A stretch of DNA of 24,303 bases from Proteiniphilum sp. (GTDB lineage: Bacteria; Bacteroidota; Bacteroidia; Bacteroidales; Dysgonomonadaceae): contig JAAYFB010000453.1 in assembly GCA_012728465.1 (NCBI GenBank), forward strand, positions 1-24,303, given 5' to 3'. Every line of letters starts with the position of its first letter. The stretch's first letter is position 1. The notes beneath the pieces are model-generated. The model worked only from the letters and a program-made list of their open reading frames with translations. It ran no database searches and was not told the DNA's origin. The translations under genes and the position numbers were made by a program. Below, piece after piece: positions 1 to 7,364 of this stretch.

Positions 1-843
1 AAAATCATTGCAAAAATCGAAAATCAAGAGGGCGTAGATAATGCTGAAGAGATTATCAAGCATGCATACGGCATCATGGTGGCTCGTGGCGACTTAGGAA
101 TTGAGGTTGCTCAGGAAAAAATTCCTGCAATACAGCGCAATCTTATTCGTCAATCTATATTAAACAACAAACCAGTCATCGTAGCCACTCAAATGTTACA
201 CTCGATGATTGAAAACCCTCGCCCAACGCGTGCCGAGATTACCGATATTGCTAATGCTATCTATTACAGAACGGATGCCATAATGCTAAGCGGCGAAACG
301 GCTTACGGAAAATATCCAGTTGAGGCCGTTAGAACCATGACAAAGGTGGCAGCCGAATCGGAAAGAACAAAATTGGCCGAAAACGATATCCGCATACCTT
401 ATGCTCACGACGACATCGAGGTTACGTCCTTCTTAGCTAAGCAAGCTGTGAAATCGGCAGGCCGTTTAAATACTCAGGCCATCTTTACGGATAGCCACAC
501 TGGGCGCACGGCACGTGTGTTGGCAGCATTTCGTGGCCGAAAGCCAGTTTTTGCAATGACCACCACTAGCCGTCTTGCTCGCGAGCTTGCTTTGTCATAT
601 GGTGTTTGGGCCGAATATATGCCAGGCAAAGGAATTGACAACACGAAGGAGAGCCGCCGTGCATATTACACTGCTGCAATCAGAAAATTGCTGGATGCAA
701 ATATGATTAGCGAAAGCGATCGCATTGCATATCTGGGTGGTAGCTTTGGCGAAACTGGTGGAACTACATATTTGGATATTAGCGAAGTTGGCAAAGTGAT
801 TGAGGCAAAAGATAAATATAACTTGCCCGACTATACAATGTAG
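1..843 (+). CDS. pyk: Pyruvate kinase, C-terminal part (5' end outside window)
   Basis: Pyruvate kinase makes pyruvate and ATP from phosphoenolpyruvate and ADP at the end of glycolysis, in the cytoplasm. The reading frame is open from base 1 and runs 280 codons to TAG at 841-843, so the N-terminal part, roughly 200 residues by family length, lies upstream. Visible family signatures are KIIAKIENQEGVDN at the very start, the active-site segment GIMVARGDLGIE (residues 24-35 of the fragment), the region MLHSMIENPRPTRAEITD, and TDAIMLSGETAYGKYPVEAV. The C-terminal allosteric domain follows, including TDSHTGRTARVLAAFRGRKP. An internal ATG at 76 is not the real start, because conserved sequence precedes it. 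The next gene begins 45 bases downstream on the same strand, so co-transcription is plausible. The family identification is secure; only the 5' end is unknown. Confidence 0.97.
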   Translation, partial: KIIAKIENQEGVDNAEEIIKHAYGIMVARGDLGIEVAQEKIPAIQRNLIRQSILNNKPVIVATQMLHSMIENPRPTRAEITDIANAIYYRTDAIMLSGETAYGKYPVEAVRTMTKVAAESERTKLAENDIRIPYAHDDIEVTSFLAKQAVKSAGRLNTQAIFTDSHTGRTARVLAAFRGRKPVFAMTTTSRLARELALSYGVWAEYMPGKGIDNTKESRRAYYTAAIRKLLDANMISESDRIAYLGGSFGETGGTTYLDISEVGKVIEAKDKYNLPDYTM

Positions 844-888
844 AGATGCATTGGTGCAAAATACTAAAATCACAAAAGTGATTGGCTA

Positions 889-1527
889 ATGGATGATAAT
901 TTACTTAGTGAGTATCTTCATGATCATATCGAAGCTGAGCCCGAGTGGCTGAAAGCTATAGCACGAAATGCGCAAGTAAAATTGCTGCACGGCGATATGA
1001 TATCGGGACATCTTCAGGGTCGATTTCTGAAGATGATTACTCAAATGATTAATCCAACGCAAATTCTGGAGCTGGGTACCTTTATAGGATATTCGGCTCT
1101 CTGTTTTGCTGAGGCTTTGGATGATGCAGGCGTAGTTCACACAATTGAAATTGATGATGAACTCGAAGATTTGATAATTAACAACTTGGCAATGTCACCT
1201 CATGGTGGCAAAGTAAATCTTCACATAGGTGATGCTATGTCTATCATAGGCCAATTTGAAGATAATTTCTTTGAACTAGCCTTTGTGGATGCCGATAAAA
1301 GACTTTATTGGGACTACTTTGAAGCTCTTTTGCCCAAATTGGTTAGTGGTGGCTTCGTAATTGTTGATAATACTCTTTGGCACGGAAAAGTTGTGGAGCC
1401 AGTCAAAAGTAATGATTGGCAAACGAAAGCTATAATAGAGTTTAATGAGCGGTTGGCAAATGACAAACGTGTTGAGAAGGTAATATTACCTATGCGTGAT
1501 GGAATAACATTAGTAAGGAAAAAATAA
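889..1527 (+). CDS. Class I SAM-dependent O-methyltransferase (COMT/CCoAMT-like)
   Basis: Predicted cytoplasmic methyltransferase that moves a methyl group from S-adenosylmethionine to a small-molecule hydroxyl. The 212 residues match the length of bacterial caffeoyl-CoA/catechol-type O-methyltransferases. The SAM-binding glycine motif is ELGTFIGYS (residues 61-69), followed by an acidic strand end HTIEID (84-89) that would hold the ribose. FVDADK (132-137) and the DN pair at 160-161 fit the divalent-metal site of the cation-dependent subfamily. The ATG at 889 gives the usual N-terminus. It sits between pyk and rbfA, 4 bases before rbfA, so it is probably in their operon. The substrate cannot be told from sequence, and location beside rbfA does not by itself imply an RNA target. 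I am sure of the fold and family, unsure of the role. Confidence 0.9.
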   Translation: MDDNLLSEYLHDHIEAEPEWLKAIARNAQVKLLHGDMISGHLQGRFLKMITQMINPTQILELGTFIGYSALCFAEALDDAGVVHTIEIDDELEDLIINNLAMSPHGGKVNLHIGDAMSIIGQFEDNFFELAFVDADKRLYWDYFEALLPKLVSGGFVIVDNTLWHGKVVEPVKSNDWQTKAIIEFNERLANDKRVEKVILPMRDGITLVRKK

Positions 1528-1531
1528 ATAG

Positions 1532-1867
1532 ATGGAATCAAATAGACAACAAAAGATAAACCGATTGATACAGAAAGAGCTTAGTGATATATTTTTGCTT
1601 GAAACCAAAAAAATGCGCGGAGTGCTAGTTTCAGTAACCAATGTGCGTGTAACACCCGACCTAAGTTTGGCGTATGCATATCTTAGCATCTTCCCATCCA
1701 GTCAGGGCAAGGAGCTTATGGAAAATATCAACGGCAATGTGAAGAGTATTAGATACGAATTGGGCAAAAGAGTAGGTAAGCAATTGAGAATTGTGCCCGA
1801 TTTGCAATTTTACATCGACGATTCGCTCGATTATATTGAGAATATTGATAATTTGCTAAAGAAATAA
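1532..1867 (+). CDS. rbfA: 30S ribosome-binding factor A
   Basis: RbfA is a small KH-fold protein that binds the 30S subunit and helps mature the 5' end of 16S rRNA; it matters most in the cold. The 111 residues match the family length. The start (ESNRQQKINRLIQKELSDIF) is the typical helical opening, followed by the segment VLVSVTNVRVTPDLSLAYAYLSIF, and the end ELGKRVGKQLRIVPDLQFYIDDSL is the conserved C-terminal signature, with IDNLL closing the protein. It begins 4 bases after the O-methyltransferase stop and ends 6 bases before the permease start, so these genes are almost certainly co-transcribed. Nothing is odd about it. Confidence 0.96.
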   Translation: MESNRQQKINRLIQKELSDIFLLETKKMRGVLVSVTNVRVTPDLSLAYAYLSIFPSSQGKELMENINGNVKSIRYELGKRVGKQLRIVPDLQFYIDDSLDYIENIDNLLKK

Positions 1868-1873
1868 ACAATT

Positions 1874-3103
1874 TTGAACCTTTCCCTATTCATAGCGAAG
1901 CGATATCTGTTCTCAAAAAAATCGCACAATGCCATTAATATCATTTCATTGATTTCGGTGTGTGGCATTGCAATTGCCACAATGGCTATGGTGTGTGTGC
2001 TGTCGGTGTTTAATGGTTTTGGGGGCATAGTCGAGGGCATGTTTAGTGCCTTTGACCCCGATTTGAAGATTACGCCAAAGGCAGGAAAGGTTTTTAACTA
2101 TGATAACGATACCTTCAAGCAGGTATTGAGCAATCCTTCAATTCAAATGTTCTCCGAATCGCTCGAGGAGAATGCAATTTACGAATTTGGCGACAATCAG
2201 GTGCCCGTGATTGTGAAGGGAGTATCGCAAGAGTTCCAAATAATGTCGGATATGGATAAGTTAATGCTTGATGGCAACTTTAAATTATCTGAAGATGTAG
2301 TGGATTACACTGTTCTGGGCGCTGGCCTAGCCATGTCGCTTGGTGCACGTTCTGGATTTATGGATCCTATTAAGATTTATGCACCCAAGCGCGATGTTCG
2401 AGTCAACCTTGCAAACCCTGGAGCTGCCTTTACAGATGTAAATGTTATGATTGGGGGGATATTTAGCCTCAATCAGCCCGAGATAGATGAACAAATGGCC
2501 ATTGTCCCCATAAATTTGGCTCGTGAGCTCTTTAGATATGATAGCGAGGTCACTTCGTTGGATATTAATATAATTCCCAATGCATCTGTGAAAAAGGTGA
2601 AAGATCAGATTCAGTCCATAATTGGTGATGATTACGTTGTGCAGAACAGATACGAGCAGCAAATACAGTCGTTCAGGATGTTACAGATTGAAAAATGGGT
2701 AACTTTTCTGATTCTTGCTTTTATTCTTCTTATTGCAGCCTTCAATTTAGTGGGATCGTTGTCGATGTTGATTGTTGAGAAGGAAAATGACATCAACAGC
2801 CTAAGAAATATGGGTGCAAACAATAGCCTTATTGCAAATATATTCTTGTTCGAAGGTTGGTTGATTGCTTTTTGGGGAATAATATCGGGTATAATCATTG
2901 GATTGGTGTTGTGCTTGCTGCAACAAAATTTCGGATTGCTCCGTTTGGGCAGTGATGTGTCGGGTGTATATATCGTGGATGCTTATCCAGTGATAGTACG
3001 CCTCTGGGATGTGGCCATTGTGTTTGTAGTGGTGAGTTTGATTTCTATTTTAACCGTGTTTTATCCCATTAATAACTTAAAGAAAAAACTTAATAAGATA
3101 TGA
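1874..3103 (+). CDS. LolC/LolE-type ABC transporter permease (FtsX/MacB superfamily)
   Basis: Inner-membrane permease related to LolC/LolE, which with a LolD ATPase extracts lipoproteins from the inner membrane for delivery to LolA. The 409 residues show the standard plan: one N-terminal membrane span (about 19-49), a large periplasmic domain (about 50-270), and three C-terminal spans (about 276-302, 323-350 and 373-398). The opening RYLFSKKSHNAINIIS is typical of Bacteroidetes members. The start is TTG at 1874; no ATG lies nearby at the right place and the encoded N-terminus is the expected one. No LolD-like ATPase is in the window, so it would be supplied from elsewhere. Its stop overlaps the ugd start by 4 bases (ATGA). 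Family membership is firm; Lol function rather than another ABC export role is inference. Confidence 0.87.
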   Translation: MNLSLFIAKRYLFSKKSHNAINIISLISVCGIAIATMAMVCVLSVFNGFGGIVEGMFSAFDPDLKITPKAGKVFNYDNDTFKQVLSNPSIQMFSESLEENAIYEFGDNQVPVIVKGVSQEFQIMSDMDKLMLDGNFKLSEDVVDYTVLGAGLAMSLGARSGFMDPIKIYAPKRDVRVNLANPGAAFTDVNVMIGGIFSLNQPEIDEQMAIVPINLARELFRYDSEVTSLDINIIPNASVKKVKDQIQSIIGDDYVVQNRYEQQIQSFRMLQIEKWVTFLILAFILLIAAFNLVGSLSMLIVEKENDINSLRNMGANNSLIANIFLFEGWLIAFWGIISGIIIGLVLCLLQQNFGLLRLGSDVSGVYIVDAYPVIVRLWDVAIVFVVVSLISILTVFYPINNLKKKLNKI

Positions 3104-4416
3104 GAATAGCTGTTGTTGGCACAGGCTATGTAGGATTAGTATCGGGTGCTTGTTTTGCGGAGATGGGCGTTGATGTAACCTGTGTAGATATTGATGAGGC
3201 TAAGATTGAGGGACTCAAAAATGGCGTCATACCTATTTATGAACCAGGATTGAAAGACATCGTTGTCAGAAACCATCAAGCAAATCGTTTGCAATTTACC
3301 ACCAGTCTCGTTTCGGTAATTAATGATATGGATATTATCTTCATTGCCGTTGGCACCCCTTCTGGTGATGATGGTGACGCCGATCTTAGTTATGTGTGGA
3401 ATGTTACCAACACCATTGCTGACAGCATTAACAAATCGCTACTTATTGTTACCAAAAGCACAGTACCCATTGGCACAACACACGAAATTAAGGATAGGAT
3501 AGAGAAGAGACTTGAAGAGCGAAAAATGAGTCATATAAAATTTGATATTGCTTCTAATCCCGAATTTTTGAAAGAAGGTGCTGCAGTGGAAGATTTTATG
3601 AGCCCCGATAGAGTAGTAGTGGGTGTAGAAAGTGAAAATTCTAAAGAAATAATGACTAGACTGTATCGTCCGTTCTTATTGAATAACTTTAGAGTTATAT
3701 TTATGGATATCCTCTCGTCCGAAATGACAAAATATGCCTCTAATGCTATGCTTGCCACTCGTATCAGCTTTATGAACGATATTGCTAACCTTTGCGAACT
3801 CACAGGAGCCGATGTAAATATGGTTCGGCATGGCATCGGAAGTGATTCTCGCATTGGAAAGAATTTTTTATATCCTGGTTGTGGATATGGTGGTAGCTGT
3901 TTTCCTAAAGATGTGCGGGCAATAATAAAAGTTGCCGAGAAAATAGGCTACGAGATGAAGTTGCTTAAGGCTGTGGATGAGGTTAATAATAATCAGAAAC
4001 AGATTTTGTTTCAAAAGTTATCAGATTTCTTTGATGGTAACATTTCTGGCAAAACAGTCGCTGTGTGGGGGTTGTCATTCAAACCAGGCACCGACGATGT
4101 TCGCGATGCACCATCATTAGAGTTAATAAATAGTCTTTTAGAAGCGCAGGCAAATGTTAGAGTGTATGACCCCGCAGCTATGGGCGAAGCAAGAAAAGAG
4201 TTAGGCGATAAATTATTTTACGCAAAAGACATATACGATGCTGCTAACAATAGCGATGCATTGATTGTTCCTACCGAATGGAAGGAGTTTAGACTACCCA
4301 ATTGGGAAATACTAAAAAAAATAATGAAAACCCATCTAGTTATTGATGGTCGAAATATATATAGTAGAAAAGAGCTTACTGGCTTTGGCTTCGAGTATAT
4401 GGGCATAGGTCAGTAG
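3100..4416 (+). CDS. ugd: UDP-glucose 6-dehydrogenase
   Basis: Oxidises UDP-glucose to UDP-glucuronate with two NAD+, supplying precursors for capsule, exopolysaccharide or LPS sugars; cytoplasmic. The 438 residues match the family. The N-terminal Rossmann motif is VVGTGYVGL (residues 5-13), then the TKSTVPIGTT and NPEFLKEGAAVEDFMSPDR segments. The catalytic cysteine lies in GCGYGGSCFPKD, Cys267 by codon position. The C-terminal domain has VWGLSFKPGTDDVRDAPS, which binds the nucleotide sugar. Its ATG overlaps the stop of the preceding permease gene (ATGA), pointing to translational coupling. No other sugar-nucleotide or glycosyltransferase genes are near. A UDP-N-acetylmannosamine dehydrogenase would be the closest alternative, but the motifs fit Ugd better. 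Confidence 0.95.
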   Translation: MRIAVVGTGYVGLVSGACFAEMGVDVTCVDIDEAKIEGLKNGVIPIYEPGLKDIVVRNHQANRLQFTTSLVSVINDMDIIFIAVGTPSGDDGDADLSYVWNVTNTIADSINKSLLIVTKSTVPIGTTHEIKDRIEKRLEERKMSHIKFDIASNPEFLKEGAAVEDFMSPDRVVVGVESENSKEIMTRLYRPFLLNNFRVIFMDILSSEMTKYASNAMLATRISFMNDIANLCELTGADVNMVRHGIGSDSRIGKNFLYPGCGYGGSCFPKDVRAIIKVAEKIGYEMKLLKAVDEVNNNQKQILFQKLSDFFDGNISGKTVAVWGLSFKPGTDDVRDAPSLELINSLLEAQANVRVYDPAAMGEARKELGDKLFYAKDIYDAANNSDALIVPTEWKEFRLPNWEILKKIMKTHLVIDGRNIYSRKELTGFGFEYMGIGQ

Positions 4417-4447
4417 CATAACAAAGTAAGAATATTTTATCATAAAT

Positions 4448-5074
4448 ATGAATTTAATAGATGTGCTAAATTGGCGTTATGCTGCCAAAAGAATGACAGG
4501 AGATATAATTCCAAAAAGTGATTTACATCAAATACTTGAGGCTATAAGATTAGCACCCAGTTCATATGGACTACAGCCTTTTAGTGTAACAATGGTGGAG
4601 AGTAGGGATAAATTAAATGAGATTTACGAAAAAGCGTCGCCGCAGCCGGTGCTGAAACAGTGCTCGCACCTATTGATTTTTAAAGCTAGAACTAGGATTG
4701 ATTCTGAGTTAGTGGAAGGTTATCTTGAGGATATGGCAAAAGCACGAAATGCGACTGAAGAACAAGTAGAAGGTACACGCAAAAGGATAGGTAGCATTCA
4801 AAACAATCCTTCTTTCAATAGATTAAGTTGGTCCATGCGCCAGGCTTATATTGCGTTAGGCTATGGTACTTTTGCCGCTGCACAGTTAGGTATCGACTCA
4901 ACGCCAATGGAAGGATTTGATGTGGATGCATTAAATAATCTTTTAGGACTAGACGTTGAAAAAGAGAGGGCAGCTGTAATGCTTGCCTTAGGATATCGTA
5001 GCGAAGACGAAGATCACTCCATAAAATATGCAAAAGTGAGAAGATCACCCGAAAAAATGTTTGAGATAATATAG
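4448..5074 (+). CDS. NAD(P)H-dependent nitroreductase-family flavoprotein
   Basis: Predicted FMN enzyme of the nitroreductase superfamily (NfsB-like), which passes electrons from NAD(P)H to nitroaromatics, quinones or related acceptors in the cytoplasm. The 208 residues fit the family. The N-terminal segment WRYAAKRMTGD carries the basic residues that usually contact FMN phosphate. RLAPSSYGLQPF (residues 35-46) is the second FMN-contact signature, and the helix around SWSMRQAYIALGYGTFAAAQLGIDS is typical of the dimer core. The C-terminal LALGYRSEDEDHS is the usual family end region. It begins 31 bases after ugd with no clear promoter and ends just before the 5099-5143 terminator, so it is likely the last gene of the pyk-ugd transcript. 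Physiological substrate unknown. Confidence 0.9.
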   Translation: MNLIDVLNWRYAAKRMTGDIIPKSDLHQILEAIRLAPSSYGLQPFSVTMVESRDKLNEIYEKASPQPVLKQCSHLLIFKARTRIDSELVEGYLEDMAKARNATEEQVEGTRKRIGSIQNNPSFNRLSWSMRQAYIALGYGTFAAAQLGIDSTPMEGFDVDALNNLLGLDVEKERAAVMLALGYRSEDEDHSIKYAKVRRSPEKMFEII

Positions 5075-5098
5075 ATTATCTCAACGAAAAGTTGAATA

Positions 5099-5143
5099 AA
5101 AAAAGGGCAACAAAATAATAGTTAATTTTGTTAGCCCTTTTTT
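5099..5143. terminator. Bidirectional Rho-independent terminator
   Basis: The arm AAAAAAGGGCAACAAAAT (5099-5116) is the inverse complement of ATTTTGTTaGCCCTTTTTT (5125-5143) except for one bulged A at 5133. The loop is 8 bases. The A-run on the left and T-run on the right give a U-tail in both directions. It lies between the convergent nitroreductase and histone H1-like genes and should serve both. Confidence 0.9.
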
Positions 5144-5162
5144 GTTTGTTTGATTGCTACAA

Positions 5163-5336
5163 TTATTTCGAAGCCTCAATTGAAGCTTTGCGAAAAGCTT
5201 TAAGTAATTTCTCTAATTCTAAAGAAGCTTTACGTGCACGGGCACCTGCTGCTTTGTTGTTTGCTCCTACTTGTAAATCTGCGTTCGTTTCGAAAGCGTT
5301 GATTTGCTCTTTAATGTTGTTTACTAATTCTTGCAT
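5163..5336 (-). CDS. Histone H1-like small basic protein (Hc1 family)
   Basis: A 57-residue protein read from ATG (5336-5334) to TAA (5165-5163). It begins MQELVNNIKEQINAF and contains NNKAAGARARKASLELEKLL (residues 26-45) and FRKASIEASK at the end. Opposite charges alternate through what looks like one long helix, with about a dozen Lys/Arg residues. This layout is that of the short histone H1-like (Hc1, Pfam PF07432) proteins of Bacteroidetes, thought to bind DNA non-specifically as nucleoid proteins; I infer that role from family likeness. It has its own strong promoter (5363-5393) and shares the terminator at 5099-5143, so it is a stand-alone transcript. The clean frame, promoter and terminator make it a real gene despite its size. 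Confidence 0.88.
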   Translation of the reverse strand: MQELVNNIKEQINAFETNADLQVGANNKAAGARARKASLELEKLLKAFRKASIEASK

Positions 5337-5362
5337 AACTCTAAATTTTTTTTAAATCATGG

Positions 5363-5393
5363 CAAAGATAACAGTTTCATTTATACCACAAAA
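5363..5393 (-). promoter_or_regulatory. Bacteroidetes-type promoter of the histone H1-like gene
   Basis: On the minus strand TATCTTTG (5370-5363) matches the -7 consensus TAnnTTTG exactly. TTTTG (5393-5389) stands 18 bases upstream as a -33 element. The ATG is 26 bases downstream of the -7 box. The rest of the 383-base gap 5337-5719 holds only this promoter and the one for the DUF1080 gene; I see nothing else in it. Confidence 0.75.
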
Positions 5394-5641
5394 GTATGAG
5401 TGATTTTTTTTTGTAAAAATGTTGCTTATTTCCCCATTTTATCGCTTAGATAAGCCCATTGCTGATAAAAAACTATACTTAGAGAATACCTAGAAGAGTA
5501 AATTGGAGTGTTTTAGAGTGTTGATGTTCATAAATGAAAGATAGTTTGTCTTCTCTTTTCTATTATGTAAGTAGCTTTCGGTAATAATATTTAGATTGTT
5601 AATACTTTTTTAAGTGAATTTCTTTACTAGCAATAAAACGC

Positions 5642-5671
5642 TTGTTGTTTCTATGATTATTTATATCTTTA
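5642..5671 (+). promoter_or_regulatory. Probable promoter of the single-domain DUF1080 gene
   Basis: TTG (5642-5644) is followed after 19 bases by TATCTTTA (5664-5671), which matches the -7 consensus TAnnTTTG in all but the last base. The predicted start of transcription leaves a leader of about 40 bases before the ATG at 5720. The one mismatch lowers confidence. Confidence 0.5.
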
Positions 5672-5719
5672 CATATTCGTTGTTTTAAATACATACAACC
5701 TATTAATGTAAACATCATT

Positions 5720-6487
5720 ATGAAACTAATTAGTCTATTCACACTTTCATTTTTACTCGTCTCACTTTCTTTATTTTCACAAGAAAGCAAATATCCAAAG
5801 CAGGCTCCTATGAAGCCCGAAATGTCAGAATATTGGACGCCTCAGCCAAAAGTAGTTACACCAGCTCAAACACCCGAAACTATACTAGTTGCGCCATCAG
5901 ATGCGATAGTATTATTTGATGGAAGCGATTTGTCGATGTGGGAAAACTCTGAAGGAAAACCTGCCGAGTGGACCATTGGTGACGGATTCTTTACGGTGAA
6001 GAAAGGAAAAGGAATTATTAAGACAAAACAGCTGTTTAATGACTTTCAGTTACATATAGAATGGCGTATTCCTGAAGGTATAGAGGGTAAAAGTCAAGGC
6101 AGGGGCAATAGTGGTGTTTTTTTACAAGGTCATTACGAGATTCAGATTCTTGATTGCTACCAAAATGAAACATATGTCAATGGCCAAACTGGAAGTGTTT
6201 ACAAACAAACTCCTCCTTTAGTAAATGCGATGCAAAAACCTGGAGTTTGGAATACTTATGATATTATTTACAACGCACCTACATTTACAAAAGACGGCAC
6301 ATACCGTACGCCTCCCACCGTAACTGTATTGCAAAATGGTGTTTTGTTGCAAAATCATACCACAATCCTAGGTACAACAGAATATATTGGCTTCCCAAAA
6401 GTTAAAGAACATGGAGCAGGACCCATTATTCTACAAGATCATGGTGATGCAGTTAGCTTTAGAAATATATGGATTAGAGAGTTATAA
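5720..6487 (+). CDS. Secreted DUF1080 (3-keto-disaccharide hydrolase-like) protein
   Basis: A 255-residue protein with an N-terminal Sec signal (a hydrophobic run at about residues 3-19 ending LFSQ) and one DUF1080 domain, Pfam PF06439, from about residue 65 to the end. Landmarks are LFDGSDLSMWEN, the core RGNSGVFLQGHYEIQILD and the C-terminal strand GPIILQDHGDAVSFRNIWIR. The fold is a concanavalin-like beta sandwich. Characterised relatives cleave 3-keto-glycosides; that this one does so is inferred. A Pro-rich linker (about 25-60) joins signal and domain. It may be released to the periplasm or surface; I see no lipobox. It has its own promoter and no immediate operon partner, but a double-DUF1080 protein with an oxidoreductase lies 5 kb downstream. 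Often annotated as GH16-like, which I think is less apt. Confidence 0.87.
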   Translation: MKLISLFTLSFLLVSLSLFSQESKYPKQAPMKPEMSEYWTPQPKVVTPAQTPETILVAPSDAIVLFDGSDLSMWENSEGKPAEWTIGDGFFTVKKGKGIIKTKQLFNDFQLHIEWRIPEGIEGKSQGRGNSGVFLQGHYEIQILDCYQNETYVNGQTGSVYKQTPPLVNAMQKPGVWNTYDIIYNAPTFTKDGTYRTPPTVTVLQNGVLLQNHTTILGTTEYIGFPKVKEHGAGPIILQDHGDAVSFRNIWIREL

Positions 6488-6539
6488 GTATATACACTAT
6501 ATAGCTCTTGAAAATTGCTATACGTAATATTGTTCGTTC

Positions 6540-6570
6540 TTTGCTACAATAAATGTATTGTTGTAGCGAA
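6540..6570 (+). other. Hairpin without U-tract after the DUF1080 gene
   Basis: TTTGCTACAA (6540-6549) pairs with TTGTAGCGAA (6561-6570) over ten positions with one T-G wobble, leaving an 11-base loop that can pair further. It lies 53 bases past the DUF1080 stop. No T-run follows, so it is not a standard Rho-independent terminator; it could stabilise the 3' end of the mRNA or assist Rho-dependent termination. Confidence 0.35.
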
Positions 6571-6647
6571 GAATGCGCTAAAGTTCCTAACTTTATCCAT
6601 TTCCCCAACTCTTTATCATTAAAAACACACAACATCTTTTTTTTTTG

Positions 6648-6655
6648 TACTTTTG
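6648..6655 (+). promoter_or_regulatory. Probable promoter (-7 box) of the PASTA-rluD-ddl operon
   Basis: TACTTTTG matches TAnnTTTG exactly. No convincing -33 TTG is seen 19-21 bases upstream. Transcription would begin near 6660, right at the in-frame TTG at 6663, which is one reason to place the translation start at the ATG at 6684. Confidence 0.5.
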
Positions 6656-6683
6656 TCAATAATTGAAAACTCAAACATTTTAT

Positions 6684-7358
6684 ATGAATAAAAAGGCAAA
6701 AACAAAAAGACCTATTTCTGACAGCATTCTGCTCAATATCTTAGCTATTGGAGTGGTAGGTGTTTTATTGGTGATTCTAGCTTTATTGTTTCTAAATATA
6801 TACACTCGTCATGGCGAGAATATCGTGGTTCCAGAATTGAAAGGACTGCAAGCCGATGAAGCGCAAATTATGCTAAAATCGAAAGGATTGAATGTTGAAA
6901 TAGTAGATTCTATCTTTAAAAGTGATGCTGTGCCTGGATCTATTATTGATCAAACACCCAAGCCTAGTAATAAAGTGAAGAAGGGAAGAAATATTTATAT
7001 TACAATACATTCATACAATCCACAGCAAATATCTATTCCCGATCTAGTTGATTATTCGTCACGTCAAGCTCTGTCCCTATTGAACTCCATTGGCTTTAGT
7101 GATGTTATTATTGAGGAGATTCCTGCTGAGTATAGCGGCTTAGTTATCTCGGTCAAGTATAGAGGTAGAACACTTGTGGCAGAAGAGTCAGTGCCTTTAG
7201 GACATACACTAACGCTAGTTGTAGGAAAAACTATTGATCAAGACTCATTAAGTACCGATCAGGATTATATTATACCAAATAGAGAGTTGAGGAGTGGATC
7301 TGTTGACAATGATAATATGTCGTCCACAAATAATAATATGGATGATTCCTTTTTTTAG
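6684..7358 (+). CDS. PASTA-domain membrane protein
   Basis: A 224-residue bitopic inner-membrane protein: a short basic cytoplasmic start (NKKAKTKRP), one membrane span at about residues 15-38, then two PASTA repeats in the periplasm (about 46-112 and 116-185) and an Asn/Asp/Ser-rich tail. The repeats show VVPELKGLQADEAQIMLKSKGL and IPDLVDYSSRQALSLLNSIGF, typical PASTA openings. PASTA domains bind peptidoglycan stem peptides or unlinked muropeptides in serine/threonine kinases and penicillin-binding proteins; there is no kinase or transpeptidase part here. The frame could start at a TTG at 6663, but the ATG at 6684 sits at a proper distance from the promoter. It is 6 bases before rluD, and linkage with ddl suggests a cell-wall role, which is inference. 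Confidence 0.85.
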   Translation: MNKKAKTKRPISDSILLNILAIGVVGVLLVILALLFLNIYTRHGENIVVPELKGLQADEAQIMLKSKGLNVEIVDSIFKSDAVPGSIIDQTPKPSNKVKKGRNIYITIHSYNPQQISIPDLVDYSSRQALSLLNSIGFSDVIIEEIPAEYSGLVISVKYRGRTLVAEESVPLGHTLTLVVGKTIDQDSLSTDQDYIIPNRELRSGSVDNDNMSSTNNNMDDSFF

Positions 7359-7364
7359 ACTAAA

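Noticed and set aside
5128..5355. 75-codon plus-strand frame opposite the histone H1-like gene
   Set aside because: It starts inside the terminator and is antisense to a gene with a known family pattern, promoter and terminator.
6663..6683. TTG start seven codons upstream for the PASTA protein
   Set aside because: It would fall at the predicted transcription start and add residues not typical of the basic N-terminus; the ATG at 6684 fits better.
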